Below, one piece after another: positions 47,537 through 56,666 of a stretch of DNA of 64,000 nt. Under the pieces are notes generated by a model that saw only the letters and a list, made by a program, of their open reading frames with translations, did no database searches and was not told where the DNA came from. This stretch comes from Rheinheimera sediminis (GTDB taxonomy: Bacteria > Pseudomonadota > Gammaproteobacteria > Enterobacterales > Alteromonadaceae), in the NCBI RefSeq assembly GCF_004005375.1, contig NZ_RZUF01000017.1:62001-126000 (forward strand). Reading direction: 5' to 3'. Position 1 is the first letter of the stretch, and each line of letters opens with the position of its first letter. Both the position numbers and the translations under genes were made by a program.

Positions 47537-49059
47537 GTAAGACAAATCAAATGCAAACAGAAACCCCAGCCTTGCTTCAACAAGAAACCTCTGCTTATGC
47601 ATATCCGTCCTCCCAGTATGGTTCCATAGTAATTCACCCACCAGTAGCGGAAAAAACATATAGCTTCATTTCTTACATTGACGTTCTAGTTGTCCCGCTA
47701 AGCTTAGTAATATTTTATTTTTTCAGTGTGAGAAAGCTTAAAACAGAGACTGAAAAGTTAGGTCTTGAGGCAGAAAAGCTGAAAACAGAGCGGACTAAGT
47801 TTGAGACTGAGATCAGAGGAATTGAACAAACGTTAAATCAGAATAAGCTGTCCTTCGAAGAGCAAATTAATTCAATCCGAAGAACGGAGATAAAAGCACA
47901 ACTACAGAATTTCTTTGCTCCATTTAAGAGTTTGCGAATCCAGTCATCTAATCTCTATATGTTATTCGCCTTAGAGCACAAAGCACAGGCAAAAATAAAC
48001 CGGGATGCACTGGCTGAAGAATTAGCGCGACAAAATAAAATCCTGAGCAGACAGGAAATGACTAGAACCCAAATAAGTCAGTGCTACTTTGGAACCGTAA
48101 GGCATTTTATCGATGGCAAAACCTTCAAGAAAAAGGACCAAGAAATACTAAATCAAATTCTTGTTGTCGGAGATCAGATCGTTGAGTTGATTTCAAAGAA
48201 TGCTTTTATACTTAAAAACACTAGCTTGCATGGTATATTGGGAGAGTATGCGGCGCATGTAACCACTTTGAAGCTGGCATCTCAAGGGTATCTAAAAGGA
48301 AACGAAAAAGCGTCTGAACTGTCTATGCCGCTTGAGATAGACGGCGCTATCGAATCAGCAATCATGGCCTTAGAAGCGGAGTATCAATCACTTATGCCGA
48401 ACCACAAGAAAGAAGGTCCAACATTGGACGCTGACGAGAAAGCAACCATATCCTATTACGATAATAATGCTATGTCATACTTCGATAGCACTATTACCAT
48501 TGATCTGCAGGACATATACGATAAGTTTCGTGAAGCTCTCCCCAATTCGGCTTATATTTTGGACGCAGGTTGTGGAGTCGGCAGAGATAGCCGTTATTTC
48601 ATTCAAGTTGGCTATAAAGTCAGATCCTTTGATGCATCTGAAGAAATGGTTAAGTTCTGCAGCCAATACCCATTCGCTTTTTGTGAACACAGAGCTTTTG
48701 CTGATGTAACAGAGCTTGAAGAATATGATGGAGTATGGGCATCAGCATCACTTTTACATTTGGCCGAAGATAGTTTCAAACTTGCTTTGTTAAGACTTTC
48801 CTTTGCACTTAAAGTCGGAGGGGCGATGTACTTTAGCCTTAAAGCTGAACCCGATGAATCAAACAGTAAAGACACGCGCAAGTTTTACTATTACTCTCCT
48901 ACCTTCGTCAAAGATTACCTAAAAGAGCTGAACTTGGAAGTAATTAACGTTTGGACAAACATAGGTCGAAAACCAGGCTCACCCAGTACTTTCACAAACT
49001 ATCTGGTGAAAAAGTCCAGCAGAGTAACAAGCCCAGAAACAAGATCTCGCAACAGTTAA
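47533..49059 (+). CDS. Membrane-anchored coiled-coil protein with SAM-methyltransferase domain
   Basis: 508 aa. One transmembrane helix (about 47-66, VLVVPLSLVIFYFFSV), a charged coiled coil (about 68-130), a helical middle region and a C-terminal class I methyltransferase: DAGCGVGRDSRYFIQVGYKV (motif I), DASEEMVKFC (motif II) and FALKVGGAMYFSLK. The methyltransferase part resembles TehB/small-molecule methylases, not DNA methylases (no DPPY/NPPY). Start GTG overlaps the TnsE-like stop (GTGA), so the two are co-translated. Function unknown; a defence or regulatory role is inferred only from its place. Confidence 0.65.
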   Translation: MSKTNQMQTETPALLQQETSAYAYPSSQYGSIVIHPPVAEKTYSFISYIDVLVVPLSLVIFYFFSVRKLKTETEKLGLEAEKLKTERTKFETEIRGIEQTLNQNKLSFEEQINSIRRTEIKAQLQNFFAPFKSLRIQSSNLYMLFALEHKAQAKINRDALAEELARQNKILSRQEMTRTQISQCYFGTVRHFIDGKTFKKKDQEILNQILVVGDQIVELISKNAFILKNTSLHGILGEYAAHVTTLKLASQGYLKGNEKASELSMPLEIDGAIESAIMALEAEYQSLMPNHKKEGPTLDADEKATISYYDNNAMSYFDSTITIDLQDIYDKFREALPNSAYILDAGCGVGRDSRYFIQVGYKVRSFDASEEMVKFCSQYPFAFCEHRAFADVTELEEYDGVWASASLLHLAEDSFKLALLRLSFALKVGGAMYFSLKAEPDESNSKDTRKFYYYSPTFVKDYLKELNLEVINVWTNIGRKPGSPSTFTNYLVKKSSRVTSPETRSRNS

Positions 49060-49109
49060 CCTCACATAAAAAACACAAAGCACTGTATAAAAACACACCA
49101 CAAGCTATA

Positions 49110-49191
49110 CTGGAGTAAATCACCAGCTAAACTTCTTTGCTCTGGAGAAGGTCTCCAGTATACTGCGATGAAGTCTGGAAGAGTCCTCCAG
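49110..49191. promoter_or_regulatory. Three phased 17-bp operators upstream of the ssp-like operon
   Basis: CTGGAGTAAATCACCAG (49110-49126), CTGGAGAAGGTCTCCAG (49142-49158, perfect) and CTGGAAGAGTCCTCCAG (49175-49191). All are 17 bp, with centres 32 and 33 bases apart, i.e. three DNA turns, so three dimers would sit on the same face. The middle one lies between the -35 and -10 hexamers. The regulator is not obvious. Confidence 0.7.
49137..49164 (+). promoter_or_regulatory. Sigma-70 promoter of the ssp-like operon
   Basis: TTGCTC (49137-49142), 16-base spacer occupied by the perfect palindrome, TATACT (49159-49164). A second TATACT at 49106-49111 overlaps the first operator and may be another start. 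Strong repression by a bound dimer would be expected. Confidence 0.6.
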
Positions 49192-49200
49192 TGAGGGTCT

Positions 49201-50121
49201 ATGTATACAAATCAATTCACAAATTCGACTATCACGCTTTCGTTCAGTGGTCACGAAACGTTCCCGCTAAGACAAATGTGGATCAAGAAAGTGGTCGACA
49301 TGGCTGATAGCAACCACTTGATAAAAAAGGCAAAATTTAACAGCATTGAGTTTATTGCAGAACTTGGTGTGGGTAAAAACATGCTCGCATCAATGAAACA
49401 TTGGGCCCAAGCGTGCCAAATTATTGAAGACCATGACAGTACCCATTTCGTATTAACCGAAGTGGCAAAAACGATATTCTTACACAGTGGGCATGATCCC
49501 TACTCTGAGAACCTATCTAGTACGTGGCTGTTGCACTGGAGGTTGGCTCAAAAAAGTGAGCGGGCAACAACCTGCTATTGGCTGTTTAACCGGATTCATT
49601 CAGGCGTATTCTCAAAATCAGAATTACAGCAACAACTGAGTAATTTATGTTCAGAGCTTGGTAAAGCAACTTCGCTTGGTTCATTGACAAGAGATATAGA
49701 CACTATTGTTCGCAGTTATGTCCCAAAATCTGATCTTGCAGCAATTGAAGACAGCACTGACCCTGTTTTTGGCGAACTAGGTCTGATACACCATTTAAAT
49801 AGTGATGTTTACAGTTTCAACAGAGGCCCTAAAAGCTCGTTAAATCTGCCTCTATTTTTATATATCGTGCTGGATTATTGGCGTATCTCTGGTCGAACTG
49901 ACAGTACGCTATCTCTTGATGCAATTGCGTATGGTGAAGCTTCACCAGGCAGAATATTAAAACTAGATGAAGACTCTATCATTGCTTACCTAATCCAAGC
50001 AGATGATGTCTCATTAGGGCGAATTAGATGGTCAGACCTTGCAGGCATCAAGCAACTGTCAAAACAAAACTGTGATGTTGATATGTTAATGAACGAGATG
50101 TTACGGAAAGCATATGAGTAA
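49201..50121 (+). CDS. sspB: DUF4007 protein, SspB-like nicking subunit (candidate)
   Basis: 306 aa. N-terminal signature LSFSGHETFPLRQMWIKKVVD and GVGKNMLASMKHWAQACQII are those of the DUF4007 family, which includes SspB, the nickase of the SspABCD single-strand phosphorothioation system. The C-terminal half (LSLDAIAYGEASPGRILKLDEDSI) continues the family pattern. In known systems it nicks DNA at the modification site. GAGGG lies only three bases before the ATG. It overlaps the next gene by eight bases. Distant BREX-associated relatives exist, so the label rests on the neighbouring genes. Confidence 0.75.
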   Translation: MYTNQFTNSTITLSFSGHETFPLRQMWIKKVVDMADSNHLIKKAKFNSIEFIAELGVGKNMLASMKHWAQACQIIEDHDSTHFVLTEVAKTIFLHSGHDPYSENLSSTWLLHWRLAQKSERATTCYWLFNRIHSGVFSKSELQQQLSNLCSELGKATSLGSLTRDIDTIVRSYVPKSDLAAIEDSTDPVFGELGLIHHLNSDVYSFNRGPKSSLNLPLFLYIVLDYWRISGRTDSTLSLDAIAYGEASPGRILKLDEDSIIAYLIQADDVSLGRIRWSDLAGIKQLSKQNCDVDMLMNEMLRKAYE

Positions 50122-53100
50122 TAAAAATTCAAATGGCAGCTTATCTGACTTAGTAAGAGTTGTTCCCTATTATCAGCGTTCTATTCAATTAAGTGAGGAT
50201 ATCGGGCGACAAGATGCAGTAGAGGGGTACATTTGTCACGAGACGGCACGCAGTGTTCTGCACAGTATGGTTCAGCAGGTTGTTAATACTAATCAGCGAG
50301 CTTTTACCTGGACCGGACCATACGGCAGCGGTAAATCGAGTCTAGCACTGGTATTTTCAAATGCATTGTCGAACAATCACAAAGCACAAACAATTCTGCG
50401 TACTGATACCATTACTGATTTTGACAAAGCCTTTCCTACATCAGAAAAAAGCTGGTTAATCATACCGGTGGTAGGTAGTCGTCGCTCTTTCATTGCAGCA
50501 ATATCCGAAGCTGTTGGTCGCATTTCAAATCGGGAATGTGATTCCAAAGATAGCATTTTTAAAATCCTCCGAGATCTATCTAATTCAAACGAGCATGACG
50601 GTGTTCTGTTAGTTATCGATGAAATGGGTAAATTTTTAGAGGGTGCCCAAACGACTGGTGATGACGTTTACTTTTTTCAGGAATTAGCAGAGTTATGCTC
50701 TAGAACACAGGGCAACTTAATTACTGTAGGTATTTTGCATCAATCATTTAAACAATATGGAAAACTTCAGCGACTGAGCGAAAGCACTCAAAACGAATGG
50801 GCTAAAGTCCATGGTAGATTTGCGGATATCCCTTTAATTTCGTCAACGGATGAGGTTATCGAACTTCTAGGTAACGCCATCGATTCTGAGATATCTATCT
50901 CAGACCAATTAAAATATAAAGTGATGGTTCCAGTTGCGGAAAGCATTCGCACTAGAAGGCAAGGTGTTAGCAAAGACATTGAAAGTAAGTTTTTAAATTG
51001 CTGGCCACTTCATCCTTCAACGGCACTTATCCTAGGGCCTGCGTCAAAGAAACAATATAGTCAGAATGAGAGAAGTGTCTTTAGTTTTCTGGGGTCCTCT
51101 GAATCTTATGGCTTTCAAGAGTTTTTGAAAACACGACTGGCAAATGAGTTACAAAGTTATACTCCAGCTGATTATTGGGATTATCTTCAAGCGAATCTCG
51201 AACAAGCGATTCTCGCTTCTACTGACAGTCATCGCTGGAGTATCGCAAGCAATTCGGTCAGCAGAGCAGAAGCCATGGGGACAGAGCTTCATATTGCCGT
51301 TGTTAAAAATATTGCAGCCATAGATCTTTTTAAAAATGGCTCTGGTCTTGCTGCAGACATGAAAGTGCTGCAAGCACTGTTTTACGATTGCAAAGACGAA
51401 CAACTTAAAGCGGTAATCAGCGATCTTGAAAACTGGAAGATTATCGTACACCGAAAGTTCAATCATGCTTGGTCGGTGTTTGAGGGGAGCGATTTTGATA
51501 TTGAAAAGGCAGTTTCTGAGGAAAGAGCATCAATCTCTGCCGTAGATACACAGCAACTTTCTAATCTCGCGAAATTTCAACCAGTCATTGCCAAAAAACA
51601 TTTGTATGACACTGGTACGTTAAGGTGGATGGGTATATCCATCGTTCCTCAATCTGCGCTAAATAATCACTTACGTAATTTCAAGTATTCACCTAACGAG
51701 TTCGGGCAATTTATTGTGTTAGTTGACTCGCCAGACACTATATCTGTAAAAAGTCAGCTTGAGCATTTACAGTCCGAAACAGTGTTTGTAGTTGGACGCC
51801 CAGAGAACGCAGATACGATTTCGAATCTAGCCAAAGAATTATTAGCCTATGAAGCTACAGCAAAAAGACCTGAATTAGAGGGTGACAGCGTAGCTCTAAA
51901 AGAGGTCAATTCAAGAATTGCTTCGGTAAAAGCACTACTAGAAAGACAGTTAACTCAAGCTTTAAAAGATATTGAATGGTATTTACCAGGTAACAACTCA
52001 ACTACTCGTGCAGATAATTTATCGCGGCTTGCATCTGACTTAGCCGATCAACATTTTGCAAAATCACCTAAAATTTTCAGCGAATTGCTTAATAGAGACT
52101 CGCTTTCGTCAAGCAGCGTTAGCGCGCGAAGAAATTTGCTGTATCGGATGCTGAATAACATCAAAGATGAAGATCTTGGTATTGAGGGCTACCCAGCGGA
52201 GAAAGGTTTATACCTTACAGCACTTAAAAATACGGGATTACATAATAGAGAGAAAGGCAACGAGTGGACACTATCACTCCCGACAAAAGATTCAAAGCGC
52301 CTTGCTCCACTATGGAACGCGACAGACGCATACCTAAAATCAAAAGATGACTCAGTAAAAGTTGCAGACATATACGACATGTGGCGAAGACCACCATTCG
52401 GTTTGAAAGAAGGCTTAGTACCTATCTTATTTTGGGCTTACGCACTGTCTAACTCAGGTCGATTTGCAATTTACCGTGATGGTATTTATTTACCCGCCTT
52501 AGAAGAAATTGATATCGATTACAGCCTGCAAAATATAAAGAGGATTGAACTACGTGGTGTTGAGTTAACCCCTTCCAGACTGGCACTTCTTCACTCTGTC
52601 GCCAAAGCATTAAATACCTGCGGTATTAGCCTAGAACATACAGATCCACTCACTGCAGCAAGAAAACTGGTCACTATCGTATACAGGCTAGAACCATGGG
52701 CCAGAAATACCAGAGAAATATCTAAAGAAGCAATAGCACTTCGTGATTTGTTATTGAAAGCGTCAGACCCGCATAAAGTTATTTTTTATGACCTGAAGCA
52801 GGTATTCAACAAGAAAGATGACTCCGATATTGAACAAAAGCTTATTGCGGTTATTCGGGAACTCACGTCGGCTTATTCGTCAATGTTGAAGCGATTTGAT
52901 CAATTGCTTAAGCAACAGTTGGATGCACAATCAAACTCGCAAATTAGTCTAAGAGCAAAGAATCTGAAAGACACAGCTGGCGAATTTCTTATAGAGTCTT
53001 TTCTGGGGCGCCTGACAACCTACGATGGTTCAGAGGAGTCAATTGTAGCACTTCTATCTTTGGTTGCTGAATTAACACTTAGAGATTGGACAGATCAGAA

Positions 53101-53404
53101 TGTCGTACAAACCAGAAACAAAATGATCAATCTATGTCGTCAATTTAGAGAGCTGGAAACTATTGCTGATGTTAACGCGAGGCAGCCAACTCGTCAGGCA
53201 ATAGCATTAGTTTACGGTGCCGCCGGTAAGGACTTTATCCGACACATAGAAGTTGATGACATGGCGTATGCAAAACTGGAAGACTTAACAACTAATTTGT
53301 TGAAGCAGTTAAAATCGAATGATTTGGACCAAGAGTTACAGTTTGCGGTAATCGCAAAAACGTTGGAAAAGCTAAGGATGGAGGATAGCAACCATGGCAG
53401 TTAG
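50114..53404 (+). CDS. sspC: Large P-loop ATPase, SspC-like (candidate)
   Basis: 1096 aa. Walker A GPYGSGKSSLAL (about 68-79), Walker B VLLVIDEMGKFLEG (about 175) and a sensor-like region ITVGILHQSF. The rest is a long helical part without recognised motifs. Size and place between a DUF4007 gene and a PAPS-reductase-fold gene match SspC, the ATPase needed for phosphorothioation with SspB and SspD. BrxC-like ATPases of BREX share the GPFGSGKS motif and are the main alternative, but no pglZ or brxL is present. Overlaps both neighbours. Confidence 0.72.
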   Translation: MSNKNSNGSLSDLVRVVPYYQRSIQLSEDIGRQDAVEGYICHETARSVLHSMVQQVVNTNQRAFTWTGPYGSGKSSLALVFSNALSNNHKAQTILRTDTITDFDKAFPTSEKSWLIIPVVGSRRSFIAAISEAVGRISNRECDSKDSIFKILRDLSNSNEHDGVLLVIDEMGKFLEGAQTTGDDVYFFQELAELCSRTQGNLITVGILHQSFKQYGKLQRLSESTQNEWAKVHGRFADIPLISSTDEVIELLGNAIDSEISISDQLKYKVMVPVAESIRTRRQGVSKDIESKFLNCWPLHPSTALILGPASKKQYSQNERSVFSFLGSSESYGFQEFLKTRLANELQSYTPADYWDYLQANLEQAILASTDSHRWSIASNSVSRAEAMGTELHIAVVKNIAAIDLFKNGSGLAADMKVLQALFYDCKDEQLKAVISDLENWKIIVHRKFNHAWSVFEGSDFDIEKAVSEERASISAVDTQQLSNLAKFQPVIAKKHLYDTGTLRWMGISIVPQSALNNHLRNFKYSPNEFGQFIVLVDSPDTISVKSQLEHLQSETVFVVGRPENADTISNLAKELLAYEATAKRPELEGDSVALKEVNSRIASVKALLERQLTQALKDIEWYLPGNNSTTRADNLSRLASDLADQHFAKSPKIFSELLNRDSLSSSSVSARRNLLYRMLNNIKDEDLGIEGYPAEKGLYLTALKNTGLHNREKGNEWTLSLPTKDSKRLAPLWNATDAYLKSKDDSVKVADIYDMWRRPPFGLKEGLVPILFWAYALSNSGRFAIYRDGIYLPALEEIDIDYSLQNIKRIELRGVELTPSRLALLHSVAKALNTCGISLEHTDPLTAARKLVTIVYRLEPWARNTREISKEAIALRDLLLKASDPHKVIFYDLKQVFNKKDDSDIEQKLIAVIRELTSAYSSMLKRFDQLLKQQLDAQSNSQISLRAKNLKDTAGEFLIESFLGRLTTYDGSEESIVALLSLVAELTLRDWTDQNVVQTRNKMINLCRQFRELETIADVNARQPTRQAIALVYGAAGKDFIRHIEVDDMAYAKLEDLTTNLLKQLKSNDLDQELQFAVIAKTLEKLRMEDSNHGS

Positions 53405-54230
53405 ACATGTTCTAGGACTTTCTGGCGGGCGAGACAGCGCGGCCTTAGCTGTTTACATGCGTCACTATTATCCTGAACTAGACATTGAGTACTTTTTTAC
53501 TGATACAGGGAAGGAGCTCCCAGAGGTATACACCTACTTAAATAAATTAGAGGGTTTCTTAGGTAAAACTATAACGAGATTAAATACTCAACGGGGATTT
53601 GACTACTGGCTTGATGAATATGGCTACTTCTTACCTTCAGCTAGTGTTCGCTGGTGTACCAGAAAACTTAAGCTTGACCCATTTAAAGCTTGGGTTAACA
53701 ACATGATCAACCAAGGTGACATCGTCTATAGCTATGTAGCAATCCGCTCTGACGAGGAACATCGCGAAGGTTATTCATCTCACCATAAAAATCTGGTTGT
53801 CAAAATGCCGTTTAGAGAAGATAACTACAACAAGGCTGCGGTTATAGATTTATTAAATTCATCTGGATTGGGTTTACCAAAATACTATGAATGGCGTTCC
53901 AGAAGTGGCTGTACCTTTTGCTTCTTCCAGCAAAAAATTGAGTGGGTTAACCTTAAAGAGAGGCACCCAGAAGCTTTTGAGGAGGCTAAAGCCATTGAAA
54001 AAATGGCAATTGAGCATAAGTCACCTTTCTTATGGAGTGAAGGTGAGCCATTGGAAGAGCTCGAGAAGCCAGAACGCATAGCGAAAATCAAGTCAGATTT
54101 TGAATATCGAAAAATCAAAGCGTCATCGTCCCGACCAGTAAATCCTCTGCTTGTAGGATTAGAAACTGAGATTGATGAGCTGTATTTTGCAGAAGAGGGA
54201 AATGGCGCCTGTAACATTTGTCACAAATAA
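53394..54230 (+). CDS. sspD: PAPS-reductase-fold sulfur transferase, SspD/DndC-like
   Basis: 278 aa. PP-loop LGLSGGRDSAALAVYM (about 7-22) binds and adenylates; cysteines in RWCTRKLKLDPF, SGCTFCFFQQKIEW and the terminal CNICHK could hold an Fe-S cluster. The family activates the DNA backbone with ATP and inserts sulfur. It overlaps the ATPase gene by 11 bases. A cysteine desulfurase (SspA) is absent from the window; a chromosomal IscS could supply sulfur. Confidence 0.8.
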   Translation: MAVRHVLGLSGGRDSAALAVYMRHYYPELDIEYFFTDTGKELPEVYTYLNKLEGFLGKTITRLNTQRGFDYWLDEYGYFLPSASVRWCTRKLKLDPFKAWVNNMINQGDIVYSYVAIRSDEEHREGYSSHHKNLVVKMPFREDNYNKAAVIDLLNSSGLGLPKYYEWRSRSGCTFCFFQQKIEWVNLKERHPEAFEEAKAIEKMAIEHKSPFLWSEGEPLEELEKPERIAKIKSDFEYRKIKASSSRPVNPLLVGLETEIDELYFAEEGNGACNICHK

Positions 54231-54288
54231 TGGGACTTGAAAATATAAGCGTATACGCGGTACATTAAAAAAAAATGGGAATTTTCTT

Positions 54289-56637
54289 ATGGGTAATGGA
54301 TTTAGAATTTCGGCAAGAGCTTTAAGGCAGCTAGGAGCTGAACTGATAACTTCAGATGAAATAGCCTTAAATGAATTAATCAAAAATGCTCTAGATGCCA
54401 ATGCATCTAGAGTAATCATCGATCTAATTAATCCTTTCCTATACCCAAGAAATACTTGCATAGCCAGAATACTCAATAAAATTAATAATTCTCCTTCAAA
54501 TGACCTAATAACAAACAAAGATAGCTTTTTTGTTGATGGGGTTTCTGACGAAATAAAAGAGGAATTCATCAATGGCATAATAGAGCTAGTCGATGAAAAT
54601 GACTCAGCAGAATGCATCACAAGTTATGTGAATAATTTTTATGATAAGGAATGCCATATTCGGGTTGAAGATGATGGTTGTGGTATGGACAGTAATACTT
54701 TGCAGAATTCATTTTTAGTTATTGGAACCCCCGGGAAATGGATTGAGAAACAATCAAATCAAGACAGTAAATTGCTTGGTGAAAAGGGCGTTGGCAGGTT
54801 ATCAATGATGCGCCTAGGTAAGGCTGCATCTGTTATATCTGGCGTTTCAGGGCAGAACCACTCCAGCAATATAAATTTTGATTGGTCCTTATTTGATGAT
54901 CCTTCTTTGTATCTTGAAGATATATCAATACCTGTTCACAGCAACTATAGAAGTAAAGAAATTAATGCAAGTGGAACACAAATATCAATTAATAGCCTGT
55001 ATTCGCATTGGGATGCTGAAAAAGTAAAGAGTTTTATATTTGAATACCTACGCCGACTTCAGAATCCCTTTAGCAAGAAGAGAAAATTTCCGATAGAAGT
55101 AAGACTTAATAATGAGCCACAACCAATACCAGGGATTTTTTCTTGGTTTAAAGAAGCAGCAAACTTTTCTGCACATGTTAGCTTCTCTGTGTCTGAAGAA
55201 AATGCAGTGCTAAATATGAAAAGGGAATTAACCTGGAGAGGTAAGAGCAGTGCAGAAAGTAGAATCTGGGAGGAAGCAGATTTATTAAGAGAACTTGGGT
55301 GTGATAAGGATATATTGGTTGAACTTGGGGCATTTGATTTAGATTTACTGTGGTTTAATCGGAGTGACCTTCAAGGAGCGTCAATAGACAAGAGCGTTAC
55401 AGAGATTAAAACAGAGCTCAACTTGTGGTGTGGTGGATATGCGATATACCGAGACAACTTTAGGATAGGAATGACCGGTAGCTTAGAGGACGATTGGTTA
55501 AAAGTAGATACCGGATCTCTCAAATCAAGTGGATTTTCTTTTAATAGATACCAAACTGTTGGCTCGATTTCAATCAGCCAGAAAAAAAATCCAAAACTTA
55601 TTGATGCAGCTAATCGTGAAAAATTAATAGGCTGTGAACATCTGAGCATGTTAAAGCAAATTTTAACAGAATTAGTCAATAAAGACCTGAAAAGTCATAT
55701 TGAATTTTTTAAAGAAAATGAAGCGAGAAAAATAGCTGATGAAGCTACTGCTGAACAAAGTCTAGATGATGCACGAGACAGACTAAAATCTGCTTATACA
55801 AAAATGTCTTCTCTTAAAAAAGTGCTGCCAAAAGACAAAGAATCCATCGTTGCTGAAATAGAACATGTATTAAAAACCCAGCATGAAAATATTAGAAAAT
55901 ACGAAAAAGCAGTTAACATGTCTAGGGAACAAAGAATTGAAGTATTAGAACTTGCTGGTTTAGGTATGGTGGTTGACAAAATTATTCATGAACTAGCAAG
56001 ACTTACTTCTAGCACTGTAGAAAATCTTAAAAGGTTAGAGAACAATAATAACTCTAAAGAGAGTGCAAGTTTAATTAGAATTATCAGAGAACAACTTAAA
56101 GTTACGAATAAGAGAATAAGAACGGTTGATTCTCTAAGCCCTTCTGGTAGAAATAGAAAAGAAATTTTTGATATATCAAAAACTATTAGAGCTGTGCTTG
56201 ATGGTTTTTCTGGCCGTTTTGAGAGACATCAAGTAGATGTGAAATTTATGATCGACGGTATTTTAGGTAGCCAGAAAGAGTGTGATGTAAACATGGTCGT
56301 TGGCCTTGTTGCTTTGGTGCTAGAAAATCTTTTGTCAAATTCAATTTACTGGCTGCAACAAAGCACAACAAGCTCAGACGGTCAAAGAATTATAGAGATA
56401 GACTTAGACACCCAATCAAAAACATTACTGATTAGAGATAATGGCCCCGGAGTAGATCCCTCTAATAAAGACGATATATTTAAAGCATATTACACAGGCA
56501 GAGCAAAGGGTAAGGGGCTAGGTCTATTTATATGCCGAGAAATAGCTGAGTACCATAAATGTGCAATTTATCTGGACTCTGAAGTAGATTTCGATGGAAG
56601 GCTAAGAAACTTTATTTTAGAACTACCTAAAGATTAA
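54289..56637 (+). CDS. Dual-GHKL protein: MORC/Hsp90-like ATPase plus histidine-kinase core
   Basis: 782 aa, AT-rich. The N-terminal GHKL domain has ELIKNALDANAS (N box, about 29-40), VEDDGCGMDS and LGEKGVGRLSMMRLG. A ~130-residue coiled coil follows (about 470-600), with LGMVVDKIIHELARLTSS resembling the phosphoacceptor helix of histidine kinases. The second ATPase domain has VLENLLSNSIYWL, RDNGPGVD and GKGLGLFICREIAE. So it combines a gyrase/MORC-type clamp and a kinase-type module. A 58-base gap with the palindrome GCGTATACGC separates it from sspD. It may be the effector or sensor of the module; no such pairing is known to me. Confidence 0.72.
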   Translation: MGNGFRISARALRQLGAELITSDEIALNELIKNALDANASRVIIDLINPFLYPRNTCIARILNKINNSPSNDLITNKDSFFVDGVSDEIKEEFINGIIELVDENDSAECITSYVNNFYDKECHIRVEDDGCGMDSNTLQNSFLVIGTPGKWIEKQSNQDSKLLGEKGVGRLSMMRLGKAASVISGVSGQNHSSNINFDWSLFDDPSLYLEDISIPVHSNYRSKEINASGTQISINSLYSHWDAEKVKSFIFEYLRRLQNPFSKKRKFPIEVRLNNEPQPIPGIFSWFKEAANFSAHVSFSVSEENAVLNMKRELTWRGKSSAESRIWEEADLLRELGCDKDILVELGAFDLDLLWFNRSDLQGASIDKSVTEIKTELNLWCGGYAIYRDNFRIGMTGSLEDDWLKVDTGSLKSSGFSFNRYQTVGSISISQKKNPKLIDAANREKLIGCEHLSMLKQILTELVNKDLKSHIEFFKENEARKIADEATAEQSLDDARDRLKSAYTKMSSLKKVLPKDKESIVAEIEHVLKTQHENIRKYEKAVNMSREQRIEVLELAGLGMVVDKIIHELARLTSSTVENLKRLENNNNSKESASLIRIIREQLKVTNKRIRTVDSLSPSGRNRKEIFDISKTIRAVLDGFSGRFERHQVDVKFMIDGILGSQKECDVNMVVGLVALVLENLLSNSIYWLQQSTTSSDGQRIIEIDLDTQSKTLLIRDNGPGVDPSNKDDIFKAYYTGRAKGKGLGLFICREIAEYHKCAIYLDSEVDFDGRLRNFILELPKD

Positions 56638-56666
56638 AATTTGAGCTTACACTTGAGGGAACTAAT

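Noticed and set aside
47533-49059. DNA methyltransferase of a restriction-modification system
   Set aside because: Motif I is present, but there is no DPPY/NPPY/PCQ motif and no target-recognition domain; the layout fits a small-molecule or protein methylase.
49201-54230. BREX type 4 (PAPS-reductase subtype)
   Set aside because: The P-loop motif and PAPS fold would fit, but no pglZ, brxL or brxHII is present, and the DUF4007 gene in this order fits ssp better.
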